Assembly: GCA_019694655.1 (NCBI GenBank)
Contig: JAIBBN010000019.1
Span: 1-50,930 of the forward strand
Source: Leptospirales bacterium
Lineage (GTDB): Bacteria; Spirochaetota; Leptospiria; Leptospirales; Leptonemataceae
Length of the DNA stretch: 50,930 bases
Direction of reading: 5' to 3'
Part shown: piece by piece, positions 9,025 to 17,779 of the stretch
How the letters are laid out: each line of letters starts with the position of its first letter
How positions within the stretch are numbered: the first letter of the stretch is position 1
Notes under the pieces: generated by a model
Database searches by the model: none
What the model was told of the DNA's origin: nothing
Seen by the model: only the letters and a program-made list of their open reading frames with translations
Made by a program: the position numbers and the translations under genes

Positions 9025-10407
9025 TCAAATTCCGGCATGGTCGCGGCGGCGAAGCAGCGCTACCTGCTCAAGGTGAGGCGTGTGCGGATAACAATCAATG
9101 ATTTGAGCTCGCAGCAGCTGGTAAGACTCCTTGAGCTCCGCGAAGTCCTGAAGCTGAGTTTTGGGATTACAGCTCACGTAGATGATGTGACTGAGACCGC
9201 GCGCATCCAGTAAAGCGCGGCGCAGCGCCTTACTGATGCCGGCGCGCGGCGGATCGATGATGGCAATGCCTTGCGCCGCCGACAGCAGTTCGCGCGGGGC
9301 CTGATCCAGATTCATTGCCTTGAAGCTGAAAGGCAAGGTTTGGTCTGGCATATTGGCCGAGGCCAGAGCCACGGCTGAAGCGCTAAATTCGTAGCCAAAT
9401 ACTCTGGAAAAGGCGGCTGTCGCGCGCTCCAGACACAAAGCAGAAAGTATGCCGGCCCCGCAGTAGAGGTCGTACAGCGCACAGGCGGCCGCCTTTCCCT
9501 GCTGCGCGCGTTCGGCCAGAGCTTGATCCAGACAGGAAAACATCTCCTGCAGTGCAACTTCAAAGGCTCGCGGACTGGGTTGAAAGAAACCATCGTAGGG
9601 TACAAAGAATTCTCTACCGCCCATCCTTTCGCGATATCCCGCTTCGCCGAAGATGGCCCGGCCCCCAGGCGTGGCGCTCATTTCGTTTTGTATCTCAACG
9701 GCGGTCTCGACCAGACTCCACGGATAATCCGCCTCTGCGCCGCCTTCAGCCAGTCGCGCCTGCAATTCGGCCAGCAGGGCGCCATAGTGCTGGCTGCCTT
9801 CCTGTCCTTCGACCACCGTGAGTATCATGCAGCCGCTCAGTGCGCCGGCGCGCAGCGTACAGTATTTGACACTGCCGCTCTGAGTTGCTCGCTGAAATCC
9901 AGCTTCGGGGAAGCGAGCGAGGCTCTGCCGGAAGATTTGCAGCGCCTGGTTTGCAGCCTCATTCTGGATGGGGCAGCGATCGATATCAACAAGCGTTTCA
10001 AATTCGCCAGGCGCCCGCTGGCCAACAAGCGCTCCATCAACGACAAAGTCCATGCGGCCCCGCAGTCCCTGCAACGCCGGAGCAGGCCGAACCTCAACCT
10101 CAATGCCGTAGGCTTGCCTCAACTGTTCTCGGATGGGGCCTGTCTTCAATTGCAGCTGGAATTCATACTGCAGGTGCTGGCCGCGACAGCCTCCGCAGCG
10201 TTCATAAACTGTGCAGAAGGCTTTGGCCAATGGCAGCTCCGGCGGATAGGCTGCGGCCCGCTCGATATGCCGGATCCGGAAGCCGTGACGGCCCATTTGA
10301 AATTGGACCAGGTCTCCGGGGAGGGCAAAGGGGGCGCTGACACGTTTCCCCCGGAAGTGAAATTCTCCCTCTAAACTTGCATTCAATCGCTCAACTGGCA
10401 AGGCCAT
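9025..10407 (-). CDS. rlmD: 23S rRNA uracil-5 methyltransferase, RlmD/RumA type
   Basis: 460 aa class-I SAM-dependent RNA methyltransferase of the TrmA/RumA family. An N-terminal TRAM-like segment (about 10-50) is followed by the cysteines of a [4Fe-4S] cluster: C65-x5-C71-x2-C74 and a fourth at C145 (DIDRCPIQNE). The SAM motif LYCGAGILSA, the IIDPPRAGI motif and the nucleophile motif YVSCNPKTQ are all intact, so it should be active. The cluster favours RlmD (U1939) over TrmA, but RlmC-like proteins also have it; the site is family inference. Divergent from the next gene. Confidence 0.85.
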   Translation of the reverse strand: MALPVERLNASLEGEFHFRGKRVSAPFALPGDLVQFQMGRHGFRIRHIERAAAYPPELPLAKAFCTVYERCGGCRGQHLQYEFQLQLKTGPIREQLRQAYGIEVEVRPAPALQGLRGRMDFVVDGALVGQRAPGEFETLVDIDRCPIQNEAANQALQIFRQSLARFPEAGFQRATQSGSVKYCTLRAGALSGCMILTVVEGQEGSQHYGALLAELQARLAEGGAEADYPWSLVETAVEIQNEMSATPGGRAIFGEAGYRERMGGREFFVPYDGFFQPSPRAFEVALQEMFSCLDQALAERAQQGKAAACALYDLYCGAGILSALCLERATAAFSRVFGYEFSASAVALASANMPDQTLPFSFKAMNLDQAPRELLSAAQGIAIIDPPRAGISKALRRALLDARGLSHIIYVSCNPKTQLQDFAELKESYQLLRAQIIDCYPHTPHLEQVALLRRRDHAGI

Positions 10408-10535
10408 AGTGAAAACTGCCCCCCGGCCCGGTCGATATGTACCCGGAAGACCCTGGCCGGCGCGACAGCCATGGCCTCAGGCCCTGGCTGGAGGGCAAGG
10501 CCCTCGAGCGCCGCTACGTCTGATTTTATACCGCC

Positions 10536-12593
10536 ATGGAGCTGTTGATTCTTGCATTGCTGGGCGCCCTCACGGCCGGCGTCGGTCTATGGGCGGCGCG
10601 CGGAGAGCGTCCTGCTGAAGACGGAAAGGACGACGATGGCGAGTCGCGAGGCGGCGGTCCGCGCTCCAGTCCGGAATTGCCCGAGGCGAATCGCGATGCA
10701 GGGGCCGCCGAAGCCGGAAAGGCTGTGGTTCTTGGCGGTTCCAGGCCGGGCGAGGAGTTGCGTGCGGCCTTGCAGCGCGCTCCGGAGCAGATACGGCCCG
10801 ATGTGGTTCCCGGCGCAACGATCGAAGAGGCGCTTCAGAAAACGAAGGCGCAGCGTACACGTCGCCGGCCGCTCAAAGTCACCTACGACGCCGACGGCTT
10901 GATTGGTCGAGCTTCGCGCCATGCCCACCACCGCCGCGCGCTGCTCAATGCAGACACACTGGTCGAAAAGCAAAAGGGCGAAGAGGCGCTGGCAGTTTAT
11001 GAACGCGTACAGCGGCGCGTCAATGACGAGGAGATTCAGAGCCGAATCCAGGTGAACGTCGACGACATCAAGCGCTGGCTTTCCGGTGCGGACGTCGAGG
11101 ATGAGACCTTACAATTTCCAGAAATCATCATTCCGCTGACTACTCAGGCTATTGCCCTGGAGAATCTCAGCCAGGGATTGCGCACTATTTCAGAGGGGCT
11201 TGTCCAGCAGATCGGGCAGGTCCTGCAGCAGCCGATTCCGGTTTCGATTAGCGGCAGCGTTGGCCTGGGCGCAGCGCCCGGCGCTCCAGTTGCCGGCGCT
11301 CCAACTGTCGGCGCGTTGCCGGCGGCGCCGGCCAGCGCCGCTGCGCCGACGGCATTTGCTCCTGGTTTTGCGCCACAGCCAGCCATCCCCGGGATGGGAG
11401 AAATCGTTGCCGTCACAGTTTCTGATCTGTTGCAGCAGGCGCGGGAAGGTGCGGTTGGCGACGCAGCGATGCCTCCCGGCTTTGAGGTCGATGAACAAGG
11501 TCGATTGCTGACCGACGGTTGGAGCGATCAGGACTTTGAGCGCGAGTGGGAGAAATTCAAACACCTTCCATTGAAAGACCGACGCAGCGGCCTGGAAAGG
11601 CGCACGCAACCGGATCGCAGGAGAGAAAAGGATCCCGATCGCAAGGATCGCCGCGGCGGATTTGATCGACGGAAGCGCGATCTTTTCAAAGAGCGCGAGG
11701 ATTTCCTCAACAAACTGGCGCGGCACAAGGAGCGCAAGAAGCAGCTCGAGGAATGGAAAAAGAAGCAGGAAGAAGAAAAGCCGCCGGAGAAGCCGCTTTT
11801 CAGGATTCCAGTGGAGGCAACGCTAAAGCCGATCGAGGCGCTGCCCGAGGAAGAGCCGCCAGAAATTGAAACGGAAATAGCAGCGCCGGAACCGGAAGAA
11901 GAAGAGCCGGAAGAAATTCCGGCGCCGCCCCAGCCGCCCGAGGAAGAGCCGACGCCCGAAGAGGCAGTGGCGGAAGCGGAAGAGGAACCGGCGCCCGCTC
12001 CGGAAAAACCAGAGGAGCCGCCCGAAGAAGCAGAGAAGGGGCCGGCCAGAACGGAACTGATTCCTCCGGAGTTGATCGCGGTGGGCATGCCCTCCGCCGA
12101 TGATCCCTATTTTGCCGGCGGCGCAATGGCCGCCGCCGCTCAGGAAGGCGGCGCTGGCGGCGGCGCCGCGGAAGGCGGAGCGCCGCCGGAAATGGCGGCA
12201 GAGGAGCTGGAGGAAGGACCGGAACTTCCGGAAATCGAACTGCCGGAGGAAGAGAAAAAGCCGCCGCCACAGGAAATCCATGGCATTCTCGAGCTCAAGC
12301 CGCCGGAAGAGGATGATGCGCCCTTCCTTACGCTGACCTACGATTTCTCCAAGATTCCGGACTCGTTCAAGTTGAGCCGCGACTACCACACCATGGAGTA
12401 TGCCTACTACAAGTACAAGCCAATGCTGATCAAGGCGCAGGAATTCACGCGCCGCAAGATGCTAAAAAACGCTTTGAACTACTACCGCGTCATCAAATCA
12501 CAAAACATTCCGCCGGAATTCAAGCGCATGATCAATCGCAATATCATGGACATCACCGAGTATCTGGAGAAATTCCTGATGCGCCGCGGTTGA
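10536..12593 (+). CDS. Membrane-anchored acidic Pro/Glu-rich protein of unknown function
   Basis: 685 aa. Residues 2-20 form one hydrophobic anchor with a very short N-terminus, so most of the chain may be outside the inner membrane or tethered to it. Then come a helical region (about 100-190), an Ala/Pro/Gly-rich spacer, a strongly basic block with repeated DRR units (about 345-390), a coiled-coil-like Glu/Lys stretch, and a long low-complexity region of PE/EE/PP repeats (about 410-590). The C-terminal 65 residues are a folded helical module rich in Tyr and Lys (YAYYKYKPMLIK). I do not recognise a family. The DRR-rich block is a pattern I associate with spirochaete proteins, without a known role. 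Confidence 0.75.
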   Translation: MELLILALLGALTAGVGLWAARGERPAEDGKDDDGESRGGGPRSSPELPEANRDAGAAEAGKAVVLGGSRPGEELRAALQRAPEQIRPDVVPGATIEEALQKTKAQRTRRRPLKVTYDADGLIGRASRHAHHRRALLNADTLVEKQKGEEALAVYERVQRRVNDEEIQSRIQVNVDDIKRWLSGADVEDETLQFPEIIIPLTTQAIALENLSQGLRTISEGLVQQIGQVLQQPIPVSISGSVGLGAAPGAPVAGAPTVGALPAAPASAAAPTAFAPGFAPQPAIPGMGEIVAVTVSDLLQQAREGAVGDAAMPPGFEVDEQGRLLTDGWSDQDFEREWEKFKHLPLKDRRSGLERRTQPDRRREKDPDRKDRRGGFDRRKRDLFKEREDFLNKLARHKERKKQLEEWKKKQEEEKPPEKPLFRIPVEATLKPIEALPEEEPPEIETEIAAPEPEEEEPEEIPAPPQPPEEEPTPEEAVAEAEEEPAPAPEKPEEPPEEAEKGPARTELIPPELIAVGMPSADDPYFAGGAMAAAAQEGGAGGGAAEGGAPPEMAAEELEEGPELPEIELPEEEKKPPPQEIHGILELKPPEEDDAPFLTLTYDFSKIPDSFKLSRDYHTMEYAYYKYKPMLIKAQEFTRRKMLKNALNYYRVIKSQNIPPEFKRMINRNIMDITEYLEKFLMRRG

Positions 12594-12682
12594 GCGCGAT
12601 CCATCTCTCGCTGCCTTCCAGTCCGACAAATGTTAGCGCCCGCGTCTGTATCTGTTGTATATTGAACCGGGGGTATCCGCCG

Positions 12683-13069
12683 GTGTATAAGGGATCCTGC
12701 CTTTGTGGACGCGTCCGTTTCAGGGTCAAGGGCCCGCTCTCCGAACCGACAGCCTGCCATTGCCGCCAGTGCCGAAAACATTCGGGACACTTCGATGTTT
12801 CCACAAACGTGCCGCGAAGCAGTTTGAAGATATTCGGCGCTGAACAGCTGAGCTGGTATTGCTCGTCGTCGGCGATTCGCAGGGGATTTTGTTCGGTGTG
12901 CGGATCGTCTCTGTTCTGGGATCCAATAGATCAGGAGCATATTTCGATTTCAATGGGCGCCTTTGATGGTCGCACTGATACAGAACTTGAGAAACCGATA
13001 TTCGTTGAGAGCAAGGGCGACTATTACCAGCTCACAGATGGCTTGCCGCAATTTGCAGAGTGGGACTGA
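12683..13069 (+). CDS. GFA-family zinc-binding protein (CENP-V/GFA fold)
   Basis: 128 aa from a GTG at 12683 preceded by a GGGGG ribosome site; this start gives the usual GFA length and puts the first zinc motif at once (GSCLCGRVRF). The Cys pairs C6/C8, the CHCRQC cluster and CSVCG form the two zinc sites of the family. The longer frame from a TTG at 12590 would overlap the previous stop and add cysteine-rich sequence with no family counterpart. Some members act on S-hydroxymethylglutathione, but most are uncharacterised, so no reaction is assigned. Confidence 0.82.
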   Translation: MYKGSCLCGRVRFRVKGPLSEPTACHCRQCRKHSGHFDVSTNVPRSSLKIFGAEQLSWYCSSSAIRRGFCSVCGSSLFWDPIDQEHISISMGAFDGRTDTELEKPIFVESKGDYYQLTDGLPQFAEWD

Positions 13070-13114
13070 ATCCCGGCGTCGCTGGGCAAATGCCCTCCTG
13101 CTGATTACGCCCGG

Positions 13115-14221
13115 CTAAAATGCAGCGCCGACTGGAGGGTAGTCAAAGTCGGCTACACCGGCGGCGGTCATTCCGGTTTTAATTGGCGATCCGGAAACGG
13201 AGTATGAATAGACGACGTCCAGTCCGTCAGCTGCAATCAAGTATCGACTGTCGTTTGAAGGTAGCATGAAAGTGCGAAACGAAACAGCATTCCCTGCAGT
13301 TACAATTGTGGCTTGGGTTGCCAGTCCGGGGCCGCTCAAATTGAAAATTGCCAGGTCAGCGCTGAATCCAGCGTAGCCGCGGAGGCCGGAGGGCAGCACC
13401 GCAAGTGGTCCGCTCAGTGAGATCGAAGAAGACACAGACACTGGAGTCGCTCCCGAACTGAAGCAGACTGAATTGAGCGAAGAAACCCCTAACCGGAACG
13501 CATAGGCGCAGCCTTGCGGTTCGAGAAGGCTGATTGCAGTAGGCGTCAAAAACGCCGGCGATGCAATTAGCAAAGTAGAGGCGGACGGTAATCCGCCCGC
13601 GACGAAGCGAGTCAGAAATATTCCGGCATTTGAGCCATGAATGAGCTGGGAATCGTAATAAGGAAGCGTCTCGCCGCCTTGCATCTGTAAGACCTCGGGC
13701 GTATTGAATGATAATCGCAGGGTGATCAGCCCGCTACTTGCAATCGAGTAGCTTCTGAAAGCGCCTGTCGCCGAATTCAAAACGAGCGCTGCATTCTGAA
13801 CAGGGTCGTAGGCCGCCGCAGTAAATCCGCCAAAGGTCGTCAGGTCGGCATAGCTTGCCAGCCGCAGGTCTCCGTTGCTGCCCTCAATCGCATACGTTTC
13901 CAGCGCAGAATTGGATATTGTAATCAGCAGCAGCCCATTGCGCTGAAAGCCCAGCGGTCGACGGCTTGGTACGAATCCTGAGCCAGAATAGCTCAAGCGG
14001 GAGAGGGCGCCGTTGCTACTGAGCGCCAGCGCGCCAATATCGCCAGTCGACGCCCGAACATACACATAGCGCGTTGGCGGCGTGAGCAGGCCGCTGGCCA
14101 GCAAGCCCTGCAGCAGGTTGATGCAATCGATGTCGCCGCAGTCGCCCTGCGCAGCATGGCAGGCCGGGAGAAGACCAAGGGACAGACAAGCTGCCAGCAG
14201 TTTATATTGAAGCGACTTCAT
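13115..14221 (-). CDS. Putative lipoprotein with beta-propeller-like repeats
   Basis: 368 aa from the ATG at 14221 (MKSLQYKLL). The signal peptide ends in LLPAC, a good lipobox. After a short Cys-containing spacer the chain is a series of about 45-residue units rich in Ser, Gly, Tyr and Leu (for example YVYVRASTGDIGALALSSNG, then ETYAIEGSNGDLRLASY). This is typical of lactonase-like (YVTN-type) beta-propellers, although I cannot confirm blade number. No catalytic residues are recognisable. A surface or periplasmic location is inferred from the lipobox. It is divergent from rplU. Confidence 0.75.
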   Translation of the reverse strand: MKSLQYKLLAACLSLGLLPACHAAQGDCGDIDCINLLQGLLASGLLTPPTRYVYVRASTGDIGALALSSNGALSRLSYSGSGFVPSRRPLGFQRNGLLLITISNSALETYAIEGSNGDLRLASYADLTTFGGFTAAAYDPVQNAALVLNSATGAFRSYSIASSGLITLRLSFNTPEVLQMQGGETLPYYDSQLIHGSNAGIFLTRFVAGGLPSASTLLIASPAFLTPTAISLLEPQGCAYAFRLGVSSLNSVCFSSGATPVSVSSSISLSGPLAVLPSGLRGYAGFSADLAIFNLSGPGLATQATIVTAGNAVSFRTFMLPSNDSRYLIAADGLDVVYSYSVSGSPIKTGMTAAGVADFDYPPVGAAF

Positions 14222-14320
14222 CGATACGGGGCGCAGTATGTCATTGGTGAGCGCCAATCTTTCTACACGGCAGAGAATCTATTTTTTCACTGTTATTCGC
14301 GTTTGGCCGGCAAAGTTGAC

Positions 14321-14338
14321 GGTCAAGGCTGCTTGACC
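14321..14338. repeat. Inverted repeat in the rplU leader region
   Basis: GGTCAAG (14321-14327) and CTTGACC (14332-14338) are perfect 7-bp arms around a 4-nt loop, 86 bp before the rplU start and in the divergent region with the lipoprotein gene. A second short pair CGGCC/GGCCG follows at about 14370-14390. They could be an operator or a ribosomal-protein leader structure; no promoter boxes are convincing. Confidence 0.4.
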
Positions 14339-14423
14339 GGCGGACGCCGGGCCGGAAGATGACCATTCGGCCGGAATTTTTCGGGCCGCCGTCAGGCGTT
14401 GGCCTCGCGGAAGAGAAAGGATT

Positions 14424-14735
14424 ATGTACGCTTACATCAGACTTGGCGGCCATCAGCACCGTGTAGAAAAAGACATGATTCTCCTGGCTGAGCTCAGCGG
14501 GCAGGAGGCAGGGAAAGAATTTACCTGCAGCGATGTCCTGGTCGTAGGCGAGGGCGAGTCTGTAAAGGTGGGCAAGCCGACGGTAGCCGGGGCTCAAGTT
14601 CAGCTCAAGGTTCTGGAAATCATTCGCTCGCCAAAGGTCAGCGGAATGAAGTTCAAGCGTCGCAAGGGCTTTACCCGCCGTCTGGGCCACCGCCAGCAGC
14701 TGCAGAAGCTACAGGTCGTGGCCATCAAGGGCTGA
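14424..14735 (+). CDS. rplU: 50S ribosomal protein L21
   Basis: 103 aa, the normal length. It begins MYAYIRLGGHQHRVEKDM and carries the conserved KVGKPTVAGAQV and KVSGMKFKRRKGFTRRLGHRQ segments that bind 23S rRNA. AGAAAGG lies just before the ATG. First gene of a block in which prp, rpmA, obgE and proB follow on the same strand with short gaps, the common bacterial L21-L27-Obg order. Confidence 0.97.
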   Translation: MYAYIRLGGHQHRVEKDMILLAELSGQEAGKEFTCSDVLVVGEGESVKVGKPTVAGAQVQLKVLEIIRSPKVSGMKFKRRKGFTRRLGHRQQLQKLQVVAIKG

Positions 14736-15056
14736 TTGATCGAGGTTTGCTTCCAGACCCATCAGGGGCGGGCGGTCGCGCTCAGTATGCGGGGCCATGC
14801 CGGTCTGGCGGCGGCAGGAAGCGATATCGTTTGCGCGGCAGCATCGGTCCTGGCTGACAATCTGGCGGCCGGCTTAGAGCGCCTCTGTGGCGTCCGGCTG
14901 GACAGGCAAGCGGCCAGCGGCTATCTGCAACTGCAGATTGCGCTGGAGGATAGTACGCCGGAAACGGAGTTGCTATTTGCTTCAGCTGCATTGGGTCTGC
15001 GCAGCGTGGCGGCTGAGCATCCGCTGAGGGTGCAGGTGAGAACCGAGGGCGATTGA
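14736..15056 (+). CDS. prp: Ribosomal-processing cysteine protease Prp family (YsxB-like)
   Basis: 106 aa starting at TTG directly after the rplU stop, so translation is probably coupled. The Prp catalytic pair is present: H21 in MRGHAG and C33 in SDIVCAAAS. In Firmicutes this protease removes an N-terminal extension from L27. Here the rpmA product begins directly with MAHKKGGG and has no cleavable extension, so the usual substrate site is absent while the protease residues are kept. Confidence 0.85.
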   Translation: MIEVCFQTHQGRAVALSMRGHAGLAAAGSDIVCAAASVLADNLAAGLERLCGVRLDRQAASGYLQLQIALEDSTPETELLFASAALGLRSVAAEHPLRVQVRTEGD

Positions 15057-15078
15057 AGTTGTTTTATTAAGAAGGCGA

Positions 15079-15099
15079 TCAGACTGGTTCTCAGTCTGA
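15079..15099. repeat. Hairpin between prp and rpmA
   Basis: Perfect 8-bp arms TCAGACTG (15079-15086) and CAGTCTGA (15092-15099) with a 5-nt loop, 42 bp before the rpmA start. No T-run follows. It may modulate or process the message inside this ribosomal operon. Confidence 0.5.
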
Positions 15100-15140
15100 C
15101 GCAGGAAGCGCGCGGCAGGAGTCGCGGAGGAAGCAAGAAG

Positions 15141-15410
15141 ATGGCGCACAAGAAGGGCGGCGGATCTACACGAAACGGACGCGATTCCAATCCCAAAATG
15201 CTGGGAGTGAAGCGTTATGGCGGGCAGCATGTACTGGCCGGCAATATCCTGGTGCGCCAGCGCGGAACCAGGATTCACGCCGGAAAGAACGTGGGCGTTG
15301 GCCGCGACCATACGCTGTTTGCGCTGGCTACCGGCGTGGTAAAGTTTGAGCACATCAATCGCAAGAAGAAGCAAGTCAGCATCATCCCGCAGGCTGCGTC
15401 CGCAAACTGA
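15141..15410 (+). CDS. rpmA: 50S ribosomal protein L27
   Basis: 89 aa with the mature-type N-terminus [16 protein letters not shown], whose flexible tip reaches the peptidyl-transferase centre, followed by the [10 protein letters not shown] and [10 protein letters not shown] blocks. GGAGGAAG precedes the ATG. The frame is open upstream to 15057 but contains no ATG, GTG or TTG, so a longer Prp-cleavable form is not encoded by a normal start. Confidence 0.97.
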   Translation: MAHKKGGGSTRNGRDSNPKMLGVKRYGGQHVLAGNILVRQRGTRIHAGKNVGVGRDHTLFALATGVVKFEHINRKKKQVSIIPQAASAN

Positions 15411-15484
15411 TTTGCACCCTCGTTCCGGCGGCGCGCTCTCTGGGCCGCCGCCGCAAGCGAAGAGCCCGTAGCCTGGCGGGTTGA

Positions 15485-16630
15485 ATGAAATTCGTAGACG
15501 AAATTGAAGTTCGCATCCGAGCCGGACACGGCGGGCCCGGTTGCGTTAGTTTTCTGCGCGAGAAGTACCGACCGCATGGCGGGCCTGACGGCGGCGACGG
15601 CGGGCGCGGCGGGGATTTCTATCTGCGCGCCGATCCCTCCCTGCAAAGTCTTGGCCATCTACGCCAGGCCCGGCTTTATCGCGCCGCGGACGGCGAAGCC
15701 GGATCCGGTCTGCAATGCAGCGGACCGGCCGGTCAGGACGCGGAACTGCGACTGCCTGTTGGCTCGGCGGTCTACGATGCCGAAAGCGGCGAGCTTCTGG
15801 CAGATCTGGATCGTAGCGAGATGCGCGTTCTGGCGGCGCGCGGCGGCAAAGGCGGCCTGGGCAACCAGCATTTTGCCAGCAGCGTCAATCAGGCCCCGGC
15901 CTACGCACAAAGCGGCCTGCCCGGCGAGGAACGTCGGCTGCTGTTGAAATTGAAACTACTGGCCGACGTTGGTCTGGTGGGGCTGCCCAACGCGGGGAAA
16001 TCCACATTGCTGGCGGCAGTATCGCGAAGTCATCCAAAGATCGCCGACTACGCTTTCACCACGCTGATCCCCAATATCGGAGTGGTAGAGGGCGCCAATT
16101 TTCGTCGTTTGCTTCTGGCAGATATCCCGGGGATCATCGAGGGCGCCAGTCGCGGTCATGGCCTGGGGCTGTCTTTCTTGCGTCACATTGAGCGCGTGCG
16201 AGTGATCGTTTATTTGATCGATATTGCAAGTCTGGATCACGCCGCCGAAATTGAGCTGTTAAAAAACGAGCTGCGACAATACAGCGCGGAACTGCTCCAT
16301 CGACCGGCGCTGGTCGTCCTGAATAAGTGCGATCTGGCGTCCTATGACCCGGCGTTTCTTGCAGAAATCAAGACACGAGTTTGCCGCGCCGAGCTCTGGT
16401 CGGACGCGGTGCAAGCAGTTCAGGCCATTGCAATTTCGGCGCTGGAGCGCCGCGGCGTTGAGGCGCTGATTGAGGCGCTTTTTGAACTCCTACCCGAATC
16501 AACGCTGGCGGAACAGGCGCTGCCCGGATCCTCGGCCCAGCAGGATGCGCCGCGGCAGCTTACGCCGGCTGAAGCCCCGGCCCTGCCTCTGCCGCACAAT
16601 TCGCTGCTGGGCGAGGCGGAAGGGGAATAG
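15485..16630 (+). CDS. obgE: GTPase Obg
   Basis: 381 aa. The Gly-rich Obg fold occupies residues 1-158 (GGPDGGDGGRGGDF near 34-47). The G domain has P-loop GLPNAGKST, switch/G3 DIPGIIEGASRGHGLG and NKCDL for guanine recognition. The C-terminal tail is short and rich in Pro/Glu; no OCT domain is obvious. It acts in 50S assembly and stringent-type control. It directly follows L27 and is followed by proB after 1 bp. Confidence 0.96.
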   Translation: MKFVDEIEVRIRAGHGGPGCVSFLREKYRPHGGPDGGDGGRGGDFYLRADPSLQSLGHLRQARLYRAADGEAGSGLQCSGPAGQDAELRLPVGSAVYDAESGELLADLDRSEMRVLAARGGKGGLGNQHFASSVNQAPAYAQSGLPGEERRLLLKLKLLADVGLVGLPNAGKSTLLAAVSRSHPKIADYAFTTLIPNIGVVEGANFRRLLLADIPGIIEGASRGHGLGLSFLRHIERVRVIVYLIDIASLDHAAEIELLKNELRQYSAELLHRPALVVLNKCDLASYDPAFLAEIKTRVCRAELWSDAVQAVQAIAISALERRGVEALIEALFELLPESTLAEQALPGSSAQQDAPRQLTPAEAPALPLPHNSLLGEAEGE

Positions 16631-16631
16631 T

Positions 16632-17768
16632 ATGGATCGCTTTAGCTATCTGGAAAAACTCCGAATTCGTCGTCTGGTCATCAAGGTCGGAACTTCCAGC
16701 ATAACCAGCGCCGCCGCGTCCGATGGCATCGACGCACAAATGATGGCATCGCTGGTCGAGGAGATTGCCTCGCTGCGGCAACAAGGTATTGAGGTCATTC
16801 TGGTTTCCAGCGGCGCGGTGGGCGCCGGCCGACGATTGATTGCAGAAAGTTTCCAGCGGCCGGCTCCGTCCAACCCGGGCATTGTTCGCCGTCAGGCGCT
16901 TTCAGCCATCGGACAGAGCCATCTGATGGCGCGCTATGGCGCCGCCTTTCAGCCGGCGGGCATTCCGGTTGCACAATTGTTGCTCACGGCGCGAGATTTT
17001 CGCGATCGCAGGGCCTATCTGAACATCGGTCACGCTATTGACGAATTGCAGAGCATGGGTGCGCTGCCGATTGTTAACGAGAACGACACCGTCTCCACCG
17101 ACGAGCTGCAGTTTGGCGACAACGATATGCTTTCGGCGGCCGTGGCTGCGCTTTTCCGCGCCGATCTGCTGGTTATTTTGACTTCCGTAGAAGGCTTCTT
17201 GTTGGGCCAGACTCGCCTGCCAGAAATTACCAACTTCACGGCGCAAGTGCGGGCGGCGGCGGGCGGACCGGAAGGTCCCGGTCGCGGCGGTATGGAAACC
17301 AAGCTGCGCGCCGGGGAGCTCTGTCTGATGGCCGGCGCCGCGCTGGCTATCTTGCCGGCCCGGGCCCCGCGGCCGCTGAGCGCCTTGCTGCAGGGCCAGG
17401 ACATTGGTACGCTGGTATATGGCGCGACGCCGGCGCGTCTGAGTGCGCGCAAGCGCTGGCTGTTGTTTGCACGCACCGAAGGCGCTGTCTGCATTGACGC
17501 CGGCGCTGAACAGGCCTTGCGCGAGCGCGGTTCTTCGCTGCTGGCCGCCGGCGTGCGCAGATTGCGCGGTCGATTTCTGGCCGGCGACCTGGTCGAAATG
17601 GAAAGCCTTTCTGGCGCCCCGCTGGGACGGGGCATCATCAACTACAGCTACCGCGAGGTAGGGGCCATGCTTGGGCTTTCTGGAAAAGAAATTCAAGCGC
17701 GCGGCCTCTTACAGCGCGCCGGGGAACTGATCCATCGTAACAACTTGATTCTAGAACGCCGCGATTGA
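16632..17768 (+). CDS. proB: Glutamate 5-kinase with PUA domain
   Basis: 378 aa from the ATG at 16632, with GAAGGGGAA just upstream. The kinase domain has KVGTSSIT at the N-terminus, LVSSGAVGAG, the VNENDTVSTDELQFGDND active-site block and GRGGMETK. Residues from about 275 to the end form the PUA domain. It makes gamma-glutamyl phosphate, the first step of proline synthesis, which is unstable and passed to ProA. The partner gene proA is separated from proB by an opposite-strand gene. Confidence 0.95.
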   Translation: MDRFSYLEKLRIRRLVIKVGTSSITSAAASDGIDAQMMASLVEEIASLRQQGIEVILVSSGAVGAGRRLIAESFQRPAPSNPGIVRRQALSAIGQSHLMARYGAAFQPAGIPVAQLLLTARDFRDRRAYLNIGHAIDELQSMGALPIVNENDTVSTDELQFGDNDMLSAAVAALFRADLLVILTSVEGFLLGQTRLPEITNFTAQVRAAAGGPEGPGRGGMETKLRAGELCLMAGAALAILPARAPRPLSALLQGQDIGTLVYGATPARLSARKRWLLFARTEGAVCIDAGAEQALRERGSSLLAAGVRRLRGRFLAGDLVEMESLSGAPLGRGIINYSYREVGAMLGLSGKEIQARGLLQRAGELIHRNNLILERRD

Positions 17769-17779
17769 AGCGCAGAGTT

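Noticed and set aside
11528-12389. Long minus-strand frames rich in Ser/Gly or Arg/Phe opposite the Pro/Glu-rich protein
   Set aside because: They are mirror images of a low-complexity coding region and have no start signals.
15057-15140. N-terminal extension of L27
   Set aside because: The frame is open but contains no ATG, GTG or TTG, while GGAGGAAG lies right before the ATG at 15141.
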